DNA of 64,000 bases from JAIVJZ01 sp035645695 (GTDB lineage: Bacteria > Acidobacteriota > Blastocatellia > Pyrinomonadales > Pyrinomonadaceae). Of the stretch, positions 50,627 to 58,682 are shown piece by piece. The position numbers and the translations under genes are program-made. The stretch spans positions 215,083-279,082 of the forward strand of contig DASQMC010000026.1 of the NCBI GenBank assembly GCA_035645695.1, written 5' to 3'. Position 1 is the stretch's first letter; the number at the start of each line of letters is the position of its first letter. The notes under the pieces were generated by a model. That model was not told where the DNA came from. It ran no database searches and saw only the letters and a list, made by a program, of their open reading frames with translations.

Positions 50627-53600
50627 CTACTTTCTGTTCGACTTGATAGTGCCCTGCGTTTTGGTCTGGGCGGCAGGGTTGAAGAAGGACGCTTCCACGT
50701 TGACGAAGAAGCGGTAGCTTCCGTTCTGCTGCACGCCGACGAGCAACTGCACGGTCACACTCTGACCAGCCTCCAAAGGTTCCGCCAGGTCGAGCGTGAC
50801 GGTCGAATTGAGGCCGCCGCCGAGGTTTTGCGTCGGTGGCTGCTCAAGCGTAGTTCCCCTAACCGCTACGTCGCCGGGCGTGAAGGGATTCGAGGGCGTG
50901 GCTGTCGTATCCGTCGAACTGAGGAGGCGTAAATCGGCCTGCCCGTTGTTCGGCGCGTAGCCGGGACTATTCAGCGTCGAAATGTTGACGACACGGAAGC
51001 GCAGGCGATTCACGCTCTCCTGAGACGTGTTGGTAAAACTGCGACGGAATGAGAGCGTCCCGAACTGTGCTTTAGCCGGGTCGGACGTTGAGCCGTCGCG
51101 CACGCGATTCTGGCAGCCCGAGGTGGGAGAGCCGATGGTCGAGCAATTATCAATCAACGAAGCCTTGATTGTAGCGTTGCTCTGGATGGGGCTTTGCGTG
51201 TTCTCCGGCCCCGGTGCGCCGAGCACGGCCACCGTCGCACCCGCCGCGCCCGTCGTCGAGATGAGCACGAAATCCGCGGCGTTGTCGTTAGTGTCTTGCG
51301 GTAACCCGGTCGTCATCTTGCGGACAAAACTGTATTGATCAGATTCGCCCGGCGTGATGCCGCCCGCGGGCAACAGCCCCGCCCCTTCACGGAAATTCGT
51401 CCCGTTGGTCGAGCCGAACCCGACCGAGTCAATTACCGCACCGTTAGCATCGACGAGTCTTGCGCCGCCGTCGTTGAGGAAAACCCCGCCGGCATAAGAC
51501 GCATCGGGAACGGCGGTAGTTTCATTGCCGGCAGGATAACCGGAGACGCTGTAGTTGCTCGGCGCAACGAGATAATGGCCGCGCGCGGCGATGGTTCCGC
51601 TAAGACCATTCGCTGTGCCGCCACCGCCCTCACCGGCCGGCGCGACGATAGTCCAGCCGCTCAGGTTCACGGGCGAATCGGTGTTGTTGTAAAGCTCTAT
51701 GAACTCGTCGGTCGAGCCGCCAGGCCCGTTGAAACGAAATTCACTGATCAAGACCGATCCCGGCTGCGCCACCGGCCCGGCGAGGGCGAAATACGCGACG
51801 GGCATATCGTGATCCGAGTTGCGTTCGGGTCGCGAGGCGTTCGAGGCGAAGGCCGACGCCGGAACCTCCGGGAAGTCTGCATTGTTTCGCGCGAAGGCGA
51901 AACGCGTTTTGCGCGAATTCGCCACGTTGTTGACGATGATGTGGTCGAGCGCCTGCGGCGTTCCCTCGAAGATGAAGCTGTAACGCTGATCGACGGGCAG
52001 TTCGTCAACCAGATTGAAGAGGTTGGGGTTGACGAGGTCCGGACTCTGATCCACCACGATCTGTTCGTCAGGCGTCGGGATGCCTTTGATGGTGGCGATA
52101 GGGTCTGTGTAACCGTCGCTGAACTGGTAGGCGTTGTAATCGCCGACGGAGATAACGCTCGTCCCCGGATTGCCGGTCTGCAATTCCTGTAACAACGCGG
52201 CGAGCGATTCGGCCTGCGCCTTGCGCTTGGCGCGCACGCGCGGCCCCTCCACCGCATTATCGATATTGATGAAAGAGCGCAGGTGATTGACAATCGCTAT
52301 CACGGGCACGTTTGCGCCGGACGGCTGCACGTTCGCGTACAGCACGAGCGGCGGGCGGTCGTTGAGAATTTCCTGCTGCCCGTTGTTCGGGTTGGTATAG
52401 GTTTCCGCCGCGTTGCGCTGCACGACGTTGTTGACCTGCACGCGCGCCGTGTTGACGAGGTAGCCGAGGTCTTGATCCGCGTCCCCGCTAGCGCCGTCGG
52501 CCTCAACGAGGTAAGCCTGATATGTGACGCCGGGCGAAATAGCGTTGACCTCAGCGGCGATAGCTTGCAGACCGGTGAGTTCAAAGATTTCGATCATGCC
52601 GATGATGTCGGGCAGGCGCATCACGTCGCGTATGGCGAGCGCGGCCTTCTGGCGTTGCGTCGCGTTGTTGTTGAAATTCTCGACGTTGAAATGGCCGACC
52701 GTGAATTCACCTTCCGTCCGCGTCGGCACTGGCACAGCGCTCATGTTGGCCGATGCCGACGGTGTCTGGTCGGCGACGAGGCGGTACTGAGCGAAGGCGA
52801 AATCGAGCGGGCCGGAGACGTTCGTGAACACCACATTCGACGTGTAGAAGTTGAGCGGCGCGCCCGCGCGTGCGTTCGTATCCACGAGGAGGCGTTCGGG
52901 GTTCTCGTCCCAGCGAGGGATGCAGCAGTCAGGGGTTCCCGTCGTCGGGTCGGGCGGCACGGGCTGTGAGATTTCGATGCCCGGCTCGCGCACGGGGCGC
53001 GGCACGCCCGTGATAACTGTGTACACGTCGTAGAAATTGTCGTTCGGCGTGACCGTTGTGAGCGAAGTGGCGGCGAGGCGCATGCCCTCATACTTTTCGA
53101 GTTGAGGCTGTGTGGGCTGCGCGGTCGGGTCGAGGATGGTCGTCGTAAGCGTAACGGGGGTCGGCAACGCGTTGCCCGTGCTGTTGACCGAGACGTTCGA
53201 GACCGGGCTGATCTCCGTCATGCCGTTGAACTCGACGACCGTGCCGGTCACGGTCACGGCGTCGCCTACGGCAACGGTCGGGACGGAATTCGTAAAGACT
53301 AAAATGCCTTCGGACGTGTTCGGGTCGGAGTCCGCGCCGGCGTCCGGAGCTTGCAGGAAGAAACTGCTGGCCGCGCCGCCATTGTTCGTGCCTGTCTTGA
53401 TCAATGTGACGATGCCGCTCGTGGTCACGGTTTGACCGGCGAGGGGCGAAGTCGTCCCGCTGCCCTGTATGTCGTGGATTGCGACGGGCGCTGTGCTGAT
53501 GACTGTGAAGTCGAAAACGTAGTCGGCCGCCATCGGGTCAGCCGTGCCGTCCTGATCCGTAACCTGCGCGGCGACGACGGTGACGGTGCAGACTTCGCCC

Positions 53601-54622
53601 TGTGTGAAGTCGGTGGTGGGATTGAGCGTGTAGGTGCTCGGGCCGCCGCTGAGCGTGAATGCGTGCGTGCCGCTCGTGGCGCAGCTGATCTGGAATGAAG
53701 CGTCCGAGACGGTGACGGGTTCGCTGAAGGTGACGCTGATGTTCGCATCGACGGGGATGTCGGTCGCGTTGTCGGCCGGTACGGTGCCCGTCACGGTCGG
53801 CGGATTATCGACGGGTGCGCTGCCCTGCGCGGTGATGTTGAAGTTGTCAACGGCGAGGCCGTCGTCCGAATCGGAGGCATCAGGGTCAGTCCAACGGATG
53901 AAGAAGGTCGCGCCGTTGGCAAGATTCAAATTCGTAATGGAACTGGTGATGACCGTGCGGTTGGCGGCGAGGTTGCCGTCCTTCGCACCGGCCGTAGCCG
54001 TGTTCGGGGTAGTGAAGTCGAGCGCGTCAACGTTGGTGTAAGTGCCGGTTGAAAGGTCTGTGGCGTTCGTACTGATCTGAAAATCGAGGCGGTCTGTGCG
54101 CCCCGCCGTGCCCAGACGCCATTGCTCGCCCGTGTAGGAGATGTCGAGCGACGTGATGGTGGAGCCGGTGTTATTGGTGAATTTCGCACCGAAGACGGGA
54201 ACGAGCGAGCCGCTGCGCAGACCGCCGAGGGCGCGGTCGGTTGAGCCGGTCGCGCCGTAACTGTAAGTATCGCCGGTGGCGCTACTGCCGGTGTCAGCAG
54301 CGTACTGTTCGTTGTCGCGCGTGCCGCCGCCCGTCTCGGTGATATACCACCCCGTGGGCAGGGCGGTGTTCGTCGTCCCGGAAGTGGCGAGCGTGTCAAA
54401 GTTCTGCGTAACGGCCGTTCCGATGCTGGTTAGACTCACAGTACCCGTGCCGGTGTCGGCGGAGGCTGGCGAGACGAGAAAAGCAACAGGTTGAAAAACG
54501 ATAAGAGCGGCTGCCGCGAACGACAGTAGACGGCGGCGACGGGCGGTAAAAGTCCGCCCGATAAATTTCGGTGAAGTCACGTCTGTAAGTCTCCTGATGG
54601 GCTGGGTTAGCATCATGCGCAC
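50627..54622 (-). CDS. Very large secreted endonuclease/exonuclease/phosphatase-family protein with lamin-tail domain
   Basis: The 1331-residue protein has a signal peptide (about 30-56) and is predicted to be secreted. Domains in order: a beta-rich region (about 60-270); a Big_5-type domain beginning P-P-T-V-T-G-T-V-P-A-D-N near 275; an OB-like ExeM/YhcR domain (V-A-I-H-D-I-Q-G-S-G near 383); and an EEP nuclease domain (about 645-955). The nuclease has V-G-H-F-N-V-E-N-F-N, then M-I-E-I, N-H-L-R-S near 790, G-D-Y-N-A near 850, L-D-H-I-I near 915 and S-D-H-D-M-P near 950. A lamin-tail domain follows (I-S-E-F-R-F-N-G near 975), then a C-terminal beta region. The GTG start is two codons before ATGs. 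It lies downstream of the pqqD-like gene. Confidence 0.87.
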   Translation of the reverse strand: MRMMLTQPIRRLTDVTSPKFIGRTFTARRRRLLSFAAAALIVFQPVAFLVSPASADTGTGTVSLTSIGTAVTQNFDTLATSGTTNTALPTGWYITETGGGTRDNEQYAADTGSSATGDTYSYGATGSTDRALGGLRSGSLVPVFGAKFTNNTGSTITSLDISYTGEQWRLGTAGRTDRLDFQISTNATDLSTGTYTNVDALDFTTPNTATAGAKDGNLAANRTVITSSITNLNLANGATFFIRWTDPDASDSDDGLAVDNFNITAQGSAPVDNPPTVTGTVPADNATDIPVDANISVTFSEPVTVSDASFQISCATSGTHAFTLSGGPSTYTLNPTTDFTQGEVCTVTVVAAQVTDQDGTADPMAADYVFDFTVISTAPVAIHDIQGSGTTSPLAGQTVTTSGIVTLIKTGTNNGGAASSFFLQAPDAGADSDPNTSEGILVFTNSVPTVAVGDAVTVTGTVVEFNGMTEISPVSNVSVNSTGNALPTPVTLTTTILDPTAQPTQPQLEKYEGMRLAATSLTTVTPNDNFYDVYTVITGVPRPVREPGIEISQPVPPDPTTGTPDCCIPRWDENPERLLVDTNARAGAPLNFYTSNVVFTNVSGPLDFAFAQYRLVADQTPSASANMSAVPVPTRTEGEFTVGHFNVENFNNNATQRQKAALAIRDVMRLPDIIGMIEIFELTGLQAIAAEVNAISPGVTYQAYLVEADGASGDADQDLGYLVNTARVQVNNVVQRNAAETYTNPNNGQQEILNDRPPLVLYANVQPSGANVPVIAIVNHLRSFINIDNAVEGPRVRAKRKAQAESLAALLQELQTGNPGTSVISVGDYNAYQFSDGYTDPIATIKGIPTPDEQIVVDQSPDLVNPNLFNLVDELPVDQRYSFIFEGTPQALDHIIVNNVANSRKTRFAFARNNADFPEVPASAFASNASRPERNSDHDMPVAYFALAGPVAQPGSVLISEFRFNGPGGSTDEFIELYNNTDSPVNLSGWTIVAPAGEGGGGTANGLSGTIAARGHYLVAPSNYSVSGYPAGNETTAVPDASYAGGVFLNDGGARLVDANGAVIDSVGFGSTNGTNFREGAGLLPAGGITPGESDQYSFVRKMTTGLPQDTNDNAADFVLISTTGAAGATVAVLGAPGPENTQSPIQSNATIKASLIDNCSTIGSPTSGCQNRVRDGSTSDPAKAQFGTLSFRRSFTNTSQESVNRLRFRVVNISTLNSPGYAPNNGQADLRLLSSTDTTATPSNPFTPGDVAVRGTTLEQPPTQNLGGGLNSTVTLDLAEPLEAGQSVTVQLLVGVQQNGSYRFFVNVEASFFNPAAQTKTQGTIKSNRK

Positions 54623-54793
54623 ACATGACGCCGTATCTGTAAGAGTGTTGGAACGGAATGTTTGGCTGCGGGCTTATGGGCGACGAAGTTAGTCCAATCC
54701 CTTCACTGCCTCTGCGCTTCGAGAGGCGAAAATATCACAAAAGACAAGGGGCAGCAATCGTTGAGACGGCAGGGGCGAAAACTTAACGCGCTG

Positions 54794-55081
54794 TTAACTC
54801 TGCTGGCCGCTATCGGAAGAGAGCAGTTTGCGCGACTGCAACATCGAGAGCAAGTTGTCGAGTGATTGTGCTGCGTGTTCCGATGCCACGTCGTAAATGT
54901 CTGTTAAATCACGGATGATCTCCTCGCGCGTGCGTTTCCCTTCAAGCCCGCGCCAGATGATCATCGCCGTTTCGTTCAGCGTGTAGTAGCGTTTTGAGTT
55001 CAGGTCAACAAGGACGCCTTCGGTGTCGTCAAACTCTGTGAAGACGATATGTTCGTGCGGGCTGGGTATATTTTCTGACAT
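54794..55081 (-). CDS. PqqD-like RiPP recognition protein
   Basis: The 95-residue protein is a PqqD-family chaperone, the RiPP recognition element that holds a precursor's leader peptide. It shows V-L-V-D-L-N-S-K-R-Y-Y-T-L-N-E-T-A near residue 23, I-W-R-G-L-E-G near 43, and T-R-E-E-I-I-R-D-L near 51. The role is the same as lasso protein B1. It is the last gene of the operon; its ATG overlaps the stop of the radical SAM gene by one base (TAATG), so they are co-translated. The 171 bases between it and the large nuclease-like gene hold no gene. Confidence 0.92.
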   Translation of the reverse strand: MSENIPSPHEHIVFTEFDDTEGVLVDLNSKRYYTLNETAMIIWRGLEGKRTREEIIRDLTDIYDVASEHAAQSLDNLLSMLQSRKLLSSDSGQQS

Positions 55082-56190
55082 TAAACGGATTCCTGTTTGA
55101 GAAAAACTGCGGGCGGCGCGACGACTGAAATAACGGGCAGCGAGCGCGTCGGCGTCGCCGAGGGTTTGTGCCAGGGGATTTTACCGAAACTTTGCAGGCA
55201 ATAGAGGCAGGGCGAAGCCGTGTAGAGATCAGGCGAAGTTCCGGAGCGTGCGGCTTCCGCGAGCGCGAGCCTGCGCCGTTCGAGTTGATTCGCCGCCACC
55301 TGGCGCAAGCGCGTGAAGCCTTCGGCGAAATCTTCACGCGTCAGGTCGGCCACCACATCGGTCTCTTCCGACGCGCCGCGATAGCCGGACAAATTGCAGC
55401 ACAACGTCAGCCTGCCACGATAGTCGATGTTACAGCTCGCCCCTTCCAGCGCCTGGCAAGGCGGCGAGGGGTCTAGGTTGTAATAGCCGGTGGCGACGCC
55501 GATCTTCATCTTGAAGATGTTGGAGAGCACCCCGATTTCCTGTTCGACATGTGCGCGCTCTTCGAGACTCAAGCCCGATTCAACCTCCGCGCCCGAGGAG
55601 GTCGGGAGCAGGTGCGAAAAGTGTATGGCCTGCGCGCCGAGTCGCGCGGCGAGCAGCGCGAACTGTTCGAGCAGCGGGATGGTGTCGCGCCGGATGCCCG
55701 TCTTGATGAGAAACGGGATACCCTTCATATAACAGCGCGTGATGGCGCGCATGACGCGCACGAACGAACCGTCGCCGCGCCAGCGGTCGTGCGTCTCGCG
55801 CGTCGGGCCGTCGAGGCTGAAAGCGACCATGTGCAGCGCGGCGCGGTTGGCGAGCAGGGTCGGGTAGACGCGATCAAAATGCCAGCCGTTTGTGACGAAG
55901 CCGAACTGCCAGCCCTCTTCGCTCACCGCTTCCACGATCTCTTTGAAGCGCGGGTGGATCGTCACCTCTCCGCCCGTGAACGAGACGGCGTTGAACCCAC
56001 AGGCAGACTGATTCGCGCTGCGCATGATGCGTCGCAGAAGTTCGACGGAGAAGAAGTTGGCGGGCGAATGGTAGAGCGCGTCGTCGTCGCGTGCGCAATA
56101 ACTGCAATGCAAATTGCAGATATTCGTCAACTCAAGACTGATGTGTCTGAGTTCCGTTTGCGCTGTGCCCGCGACCGTTGTTATTGCCAT
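55081..56190 (-). CDS. Radical SAM protein with SPASM-like C-terminal cysteines (candidate RiPP maturase)
   Basis: The 369-residue protein has the C-x3-C-x2-C cluster motif at C25/C29/C32 (C-N-L-H-C-S-Y-C), S-F-T-G-G-E near 70, and F-S-L-D-G-P near 124. The C-terminal third carries C245, C253, C264, C265, C328 and C331, which could bind auxiliary iron-sulfur clusters as in SPASM or twitch maturases. SPASM enzymes modify peptides by carbon-centred radical chemistry. Its placement between the kinase and PqqD genes, next to a lasso-like precursor, makes it the best candidate to act on that peptide. The gene starts three bases after the kinase gene's stop. Confidence 0.9.
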   Translation of the reverse strand: MAITTVAGTAQTELRHISLELTNICNLHCSYCARDDDALYHSPANFFSVELLRRIMRSANQSACGFNAVSFTGGEVTIHPRFKEIVEAVSEEGWQFGFVTNGWHFDRVYPTLLANRAALHMVAFSLDGPTRETHDRWRGDGSFVRVMRAITRCYMKGIPFLIKTGIRRDTIPLLEQFALLAARLGAQAIHFSHLLPTSSGAEVESGLSLEERAHVEQEIGVLSNIFKMKIGVATGYYNLDPSPPCQALEGASCNIDYRGRLTLCCNLSGYRGASEETDVVADLTREDFAEGFTRLRQVAANQLERRRLALAEAARSGTSPDLYTASPCLYCLQSFGKIPWHKPSATPTRSLPVISVVAPPAVFLKQESV

Positions 56191-56193
56191 AAA

Positions 56194-57240
56194 TTAATGT
56201 TCGAGGCACGAGGCCAGAAGTTGCGGAGCGAGCGTTGGGTCTTCAAGCAGGTCTAGCCCGGCGTGGAGCGAATAGGAAGTGCTCTGTTTTGCCAGCAGGC
56301 CGAGCACGCGCAGGTGTTCGCGTGCCGTGCCTGCGTCGTAACTCGCCCAGGGACATTGTCTGATGAGTCGAGTCATGGCCGCGCCGCCGCTTAGTTTCCC
56401 GACACGGCTTTCGGCCTCGCTCGTTAAGATAGGAAACAGTAACACACGCGGCCGACAACTCTCAACGAAGCCGCCGGGAAACACGATTCGCGGTTCGAGT
56501 TTGCGCTTGCTCGGGTCGGAGTTGACGGGTGCGCCGAGCGCGGCGTCCAATCCGTTCAAACCGCTATTGGCGAGAGAGGCCGAAGAAACGGAGAAGATGC
56601 GGCGAAACGCCCAGGCGTCGATCTTGCCATTCTCTTCTCCGAGCACCAGCATGTCGTCCGACAGGTAACGCCAGCCCGCTCCGGCCAGCCGGATCGTCAA
56701 AGTGGACTTCCCGCTGTTTGAATGCCCGACGACGACGACGCCCGTACCCGTCGCAGGCTCTACTACGCCCGCCGCATGCAGCACATAGAGACCTCCGAGA
56801 CGGAGCGCGGCCTGCAACGCATAGGAAAGCGTATTGACGATTGCGATCGGGTGGCGCGCGTGGGCGGTCGTGCCCAACCAGACGCAGACTAATCCGGAGT
56901 TCGCCGCGTAGACAGCGATCCGCGATTCGTCAATATCAAGATAATGCTCGTCGCCGTTCGTATGACATAAGCCGCGCGGCACTTCAAAGGTCTGACAGCA
57001 CGGCGGCAGGGGCGGCGGGTCGCCGTAGAAGATTTTTACAGTGCAATGAACAAAGCGAGCCGCGCGGGACGGGCAAGGGGTGAAATACATCCCCTCGATA
57101 AATTCTCCTGCGACCCGCGCGGCTGCTTCATCACTGAACTGAAAAGCGAGGAGACGCTCCCCAATTGTGTAAAACTTCTCGATTGAGGACTGACTCTGCA
57201 CTGCAATGAAAGACATCGTCTCCCGGACACCTTCATTCAC
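56194..57240 (-). CDS. HPr kinase-like protein (candidate RiPP tailoring kinase)
   Basis: The 348-residue protein has the P-loop G-H-S-N-S-G-K-S-T at 172-180, the preceding L-H-A-A-G segment (154-158), and Y-L-S-D-D near 192, the pattern of HPr kinase/phosphorylases. No HPr or PTS gene is nearby. In lasso clusters such as paeninodin, an HPrK-like kinase phosphorylates the C-terminal Ser of the peptide. The precursor encoded 14 bases upstream ends in Thr-Thr, so a similar role is plausible. The radical SAM gene follows after three bases. Confidence 0.88.
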   Translation of the reverse strand: MNEGVRETMSFIAVQSQSSIEKFYTIGERLLAFQFSDEAAARVAGEFIEGMYFTPCPSRAARFVHCTVKIFYGDPPPLPPCCQTFEVPRGLCHTNGDEHYLDIDESRIAVYAANSGLVCVWLGTTAHARHPIAIVNTLSYALQAALRLGGLYVLHAAGVVEPATGTGVVVVGHSNSGKSTLTIRLAGAGWRYLSDDMLVLGEENGKIDAWAFRRIFSVSSASLANSGLNGLDAALGAPVNSDPSKRKLEPRIVFPGGFVESCRPRVLLFPILTSEAESRVGKLSGGAAMTRLIRQCPWASYDAGTAREHLRVLGLLAKQSTSYSLHAGLDLLEDPTLAPQLLASCLEH

Positions 57241-57254
57241 ACGGTCAAGCGAAA

Positions 57255-57449
57255 TTATGTGGTCAACGTCACGATGGTGTCGACGGTGGGGCCTTGAAAG
57301 AAAGCGGTCGCCTCCAAAACATCGACAGGTACGGATACTACCGGCTCGACGAAAGGTTTTTTGTCCTGCGCGGGCTGTGTCAATGCGCTGTCGCCCTGTT
57401 CCACCTGTTTCAACTGCTCATTGACGGGATTGCTGTTTTTTGTATTCAA
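57255..57449 (-). CDS. Candidate RiPP precursor peptide, lasso-like leader
   Basis: The 64-residue peptide has a polar, Asn/Gln-rich leader and ends in a hydrophobic/Thr-rich stretch. The conserved K-K-P-F-V-E-P-V-V (30-38) matches the Y-x-x-P-x-L leader motif of lasso precursors that binds the PqqD-like protein. With Thr48 at -2, the predicted core is residues 50-64, starting F-F-Q-G-P. Asp57 is then core position 8, a normal place for a lasso ring acceptor. It has no Cys, Tyr or Lys in the core and ends T-L-T-T. The start is TTG 57449, 11 bases after a GAGGAG site (57461-57466). Mass of the product would settle the core. Confidence 0.8.
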   Translation of the reverse strand: MNTKNSNPVNEQLKQVEQGDSALTQPAQDKKPFVEPVVSVPVDVLEATAFFQGPTVDTIVTLTT

Positions 57450-57460
57450 GGCTAGTTTGT

Positions 57461-57466
57461 CTCCTC
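57461..57466 (-). promoter_or_regulatory. Shine-Dalgarno of the precursor peptide gene
   Basis: GAGGAG on the minus strand lies 11 bases before the TTG start and overlaps the stop codon of the upstream STN-protein gene. This supports translation of the small gene and its linkage to that operon. Confidence 0.65.
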
Positions 57467-58358
57467 ACATTTTTGTAGTTTGTTGTGCATTGGCCGGCGA
57501 CATTAAAACGAGGCGCAGCGGTCTGACTTCGTAGCTCGTAAGATTGGTGCGCTGATAAAGACGGATGTTCGGTGAAAGCGTGCGCACAGCCTGCTCCATC
57601 GTGAAATTGTTGAAGTCCACATCCACAACTTCGTTAGATTCATATTTCATCTCGAATGGAATGTCAACTTTGCTTGCAATTTCGTAGAGCACCGCAGTCA
57701 AAGGCTGCTTGCGGGCTTTCACGCTGAGTTGATTTCTTTCGACCGTCACGCGCAACGGCGTCTTGTCGTCGTCCTTGACGTTCGTCGCGTCCATGCCGTC
57801 TTCCGTGTTGCCCTCGATCAGAATTGCCTCCGAGTCGCCCTTCACCACGGCTGCTTCGGCGGGCGGCTGTTCGTTCATGCCCTGCAAAAAGATGCCGACG
57901 GCCTTCGGCTGCCCGCTGGCATCGCCGATTTCGTAGTCAATGTAAACCTGCGGCGCGAGCAAGCGCAGAGCGCCTTCGAGCGGCAAGCCTTCAAATTCCT
58001 GCGTGATGCGCTGCTTCTGCATCAGCCCGGTCAGGATCACGGGCACTTTGAGTCGCTTGCTGATCTCGGCGGCTATCTCCGTGAGCGGCCCGTTCTTCGA
58101 TGACAGGCTAATGCTGATCGGCGTCTTCTTCGTAACCTTAACGCTCCACAGGGGCTTGGCCGCGTTAGCCGCTTTGGCCGGAGTGGCGACGGGGCGCGGC
58201 GCGGCCGCGGGTGTTTGTTTGCCGGTCGGGGCGGGTGGTTCGGCCGGTGGCGTCGCGGCGCGCGGCTTCGGCTGTTGGCCGGAAACGAGCGCGGGCGACG
58301 CAAACACTAAAGCCCCCGCGAGTGTCAGTACAAAACGCTTGTAAATCATAGAGACCAT
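57465..58358 (-). CDS. Exported STN-domain (secretin/TonB N-terminal) protein
   Basis: The 297-residue protein has a signal peptide (about 8-27, ending S-G-Q-Q) and a Pro/Ala-rich linker to about residue 68. Two STN-like units follow: about 90-135 (P-L-T-E-I-A-A-E-I-S-K-R-L) and about 220-265 (P-L-T-A-V-L-Y-E-I-A-S-K-V). STN domains occur at the periplasmic N-termini of secretins and some TonB receptors, but no barrel or secretin domain follows here. Being first in the operon with the precursor, it may bind or escort the product in the periplasm; this is inference. AGAGG precedes the ATG. Confidence 0.83.
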   Translation of the reverse strand: MVSMIYKRFVLTLAGALVFASPALVSGQQPKPRAATPPAEPPAPTGKQTPAAAPRPVATPAKAANAAKPLWSVKVTKKTPISISLSSKNGPLTEIAAEISKRLKVPVILTGLMQKQRITQEFEGLPLEGALRLLAPQVYIDYEIGDASGQPKAVGIFLQGMNEQPPAEAAVVKGDSEAILIEGNTEDGMDATNVKDDDKTPLRVTVERNQLSVKARKQPLTAVLYEIASKVDIPFEMKYESNEVVDVDFNNFTMEQAVRTLSPNIRLYQRTNLTSYEVRPLRLVLMSPANAQQTTKM

Positions 58359-58682
58359 CTTAACTTACCTCTTATTACGAATCCATTAATTGTTGAAAAG
58401 TGCAGCACGGCTTGACCAAGCCGCACATTCTTCGATGTGATTGCGATAATTTAGTTGCAACCGGGCTTAAAAAAGGCGAAGCATTCAACATGCTCAAGTC
58501 AAAAGGCCATGGGCATTTGCCGTGTCAAGAGAGACGGTTATGCTCTCCTGATAATGGGTTAGTCTGGCTTTATGATTAGTAGACGGCGACGGCCATCGGA
58601 AGAGTCAAAGAAGCAAGCATCGGATAGACGCAAGGTAGCACATTTGACTGTAGGCATCAATCCATCAGAGTAAATTAATCGT
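58359..58682. other. 324-base intergenic region upstream of the RiPP operon
   Basis: I see no gene here in either strand. A seven-base inverted repeat with a two-base loop, CGGCTTG-AC-CAAGCCG, lies at 58408-58423, about 50 bases before the STN-protein start, and could be an operator or hairpin. The promoter of the operon is probably in this region, but no clear -35/-10 pair stands out. Confidence 0.5.

Noticed and set aside
51335..52192. 285-residue open frame on the plus strand
   Set aside because: It is antisense to the EEP nuclease domain of the large secreted protein; Arg/Val/Gly-rich product without domain or ribosome-binding site.
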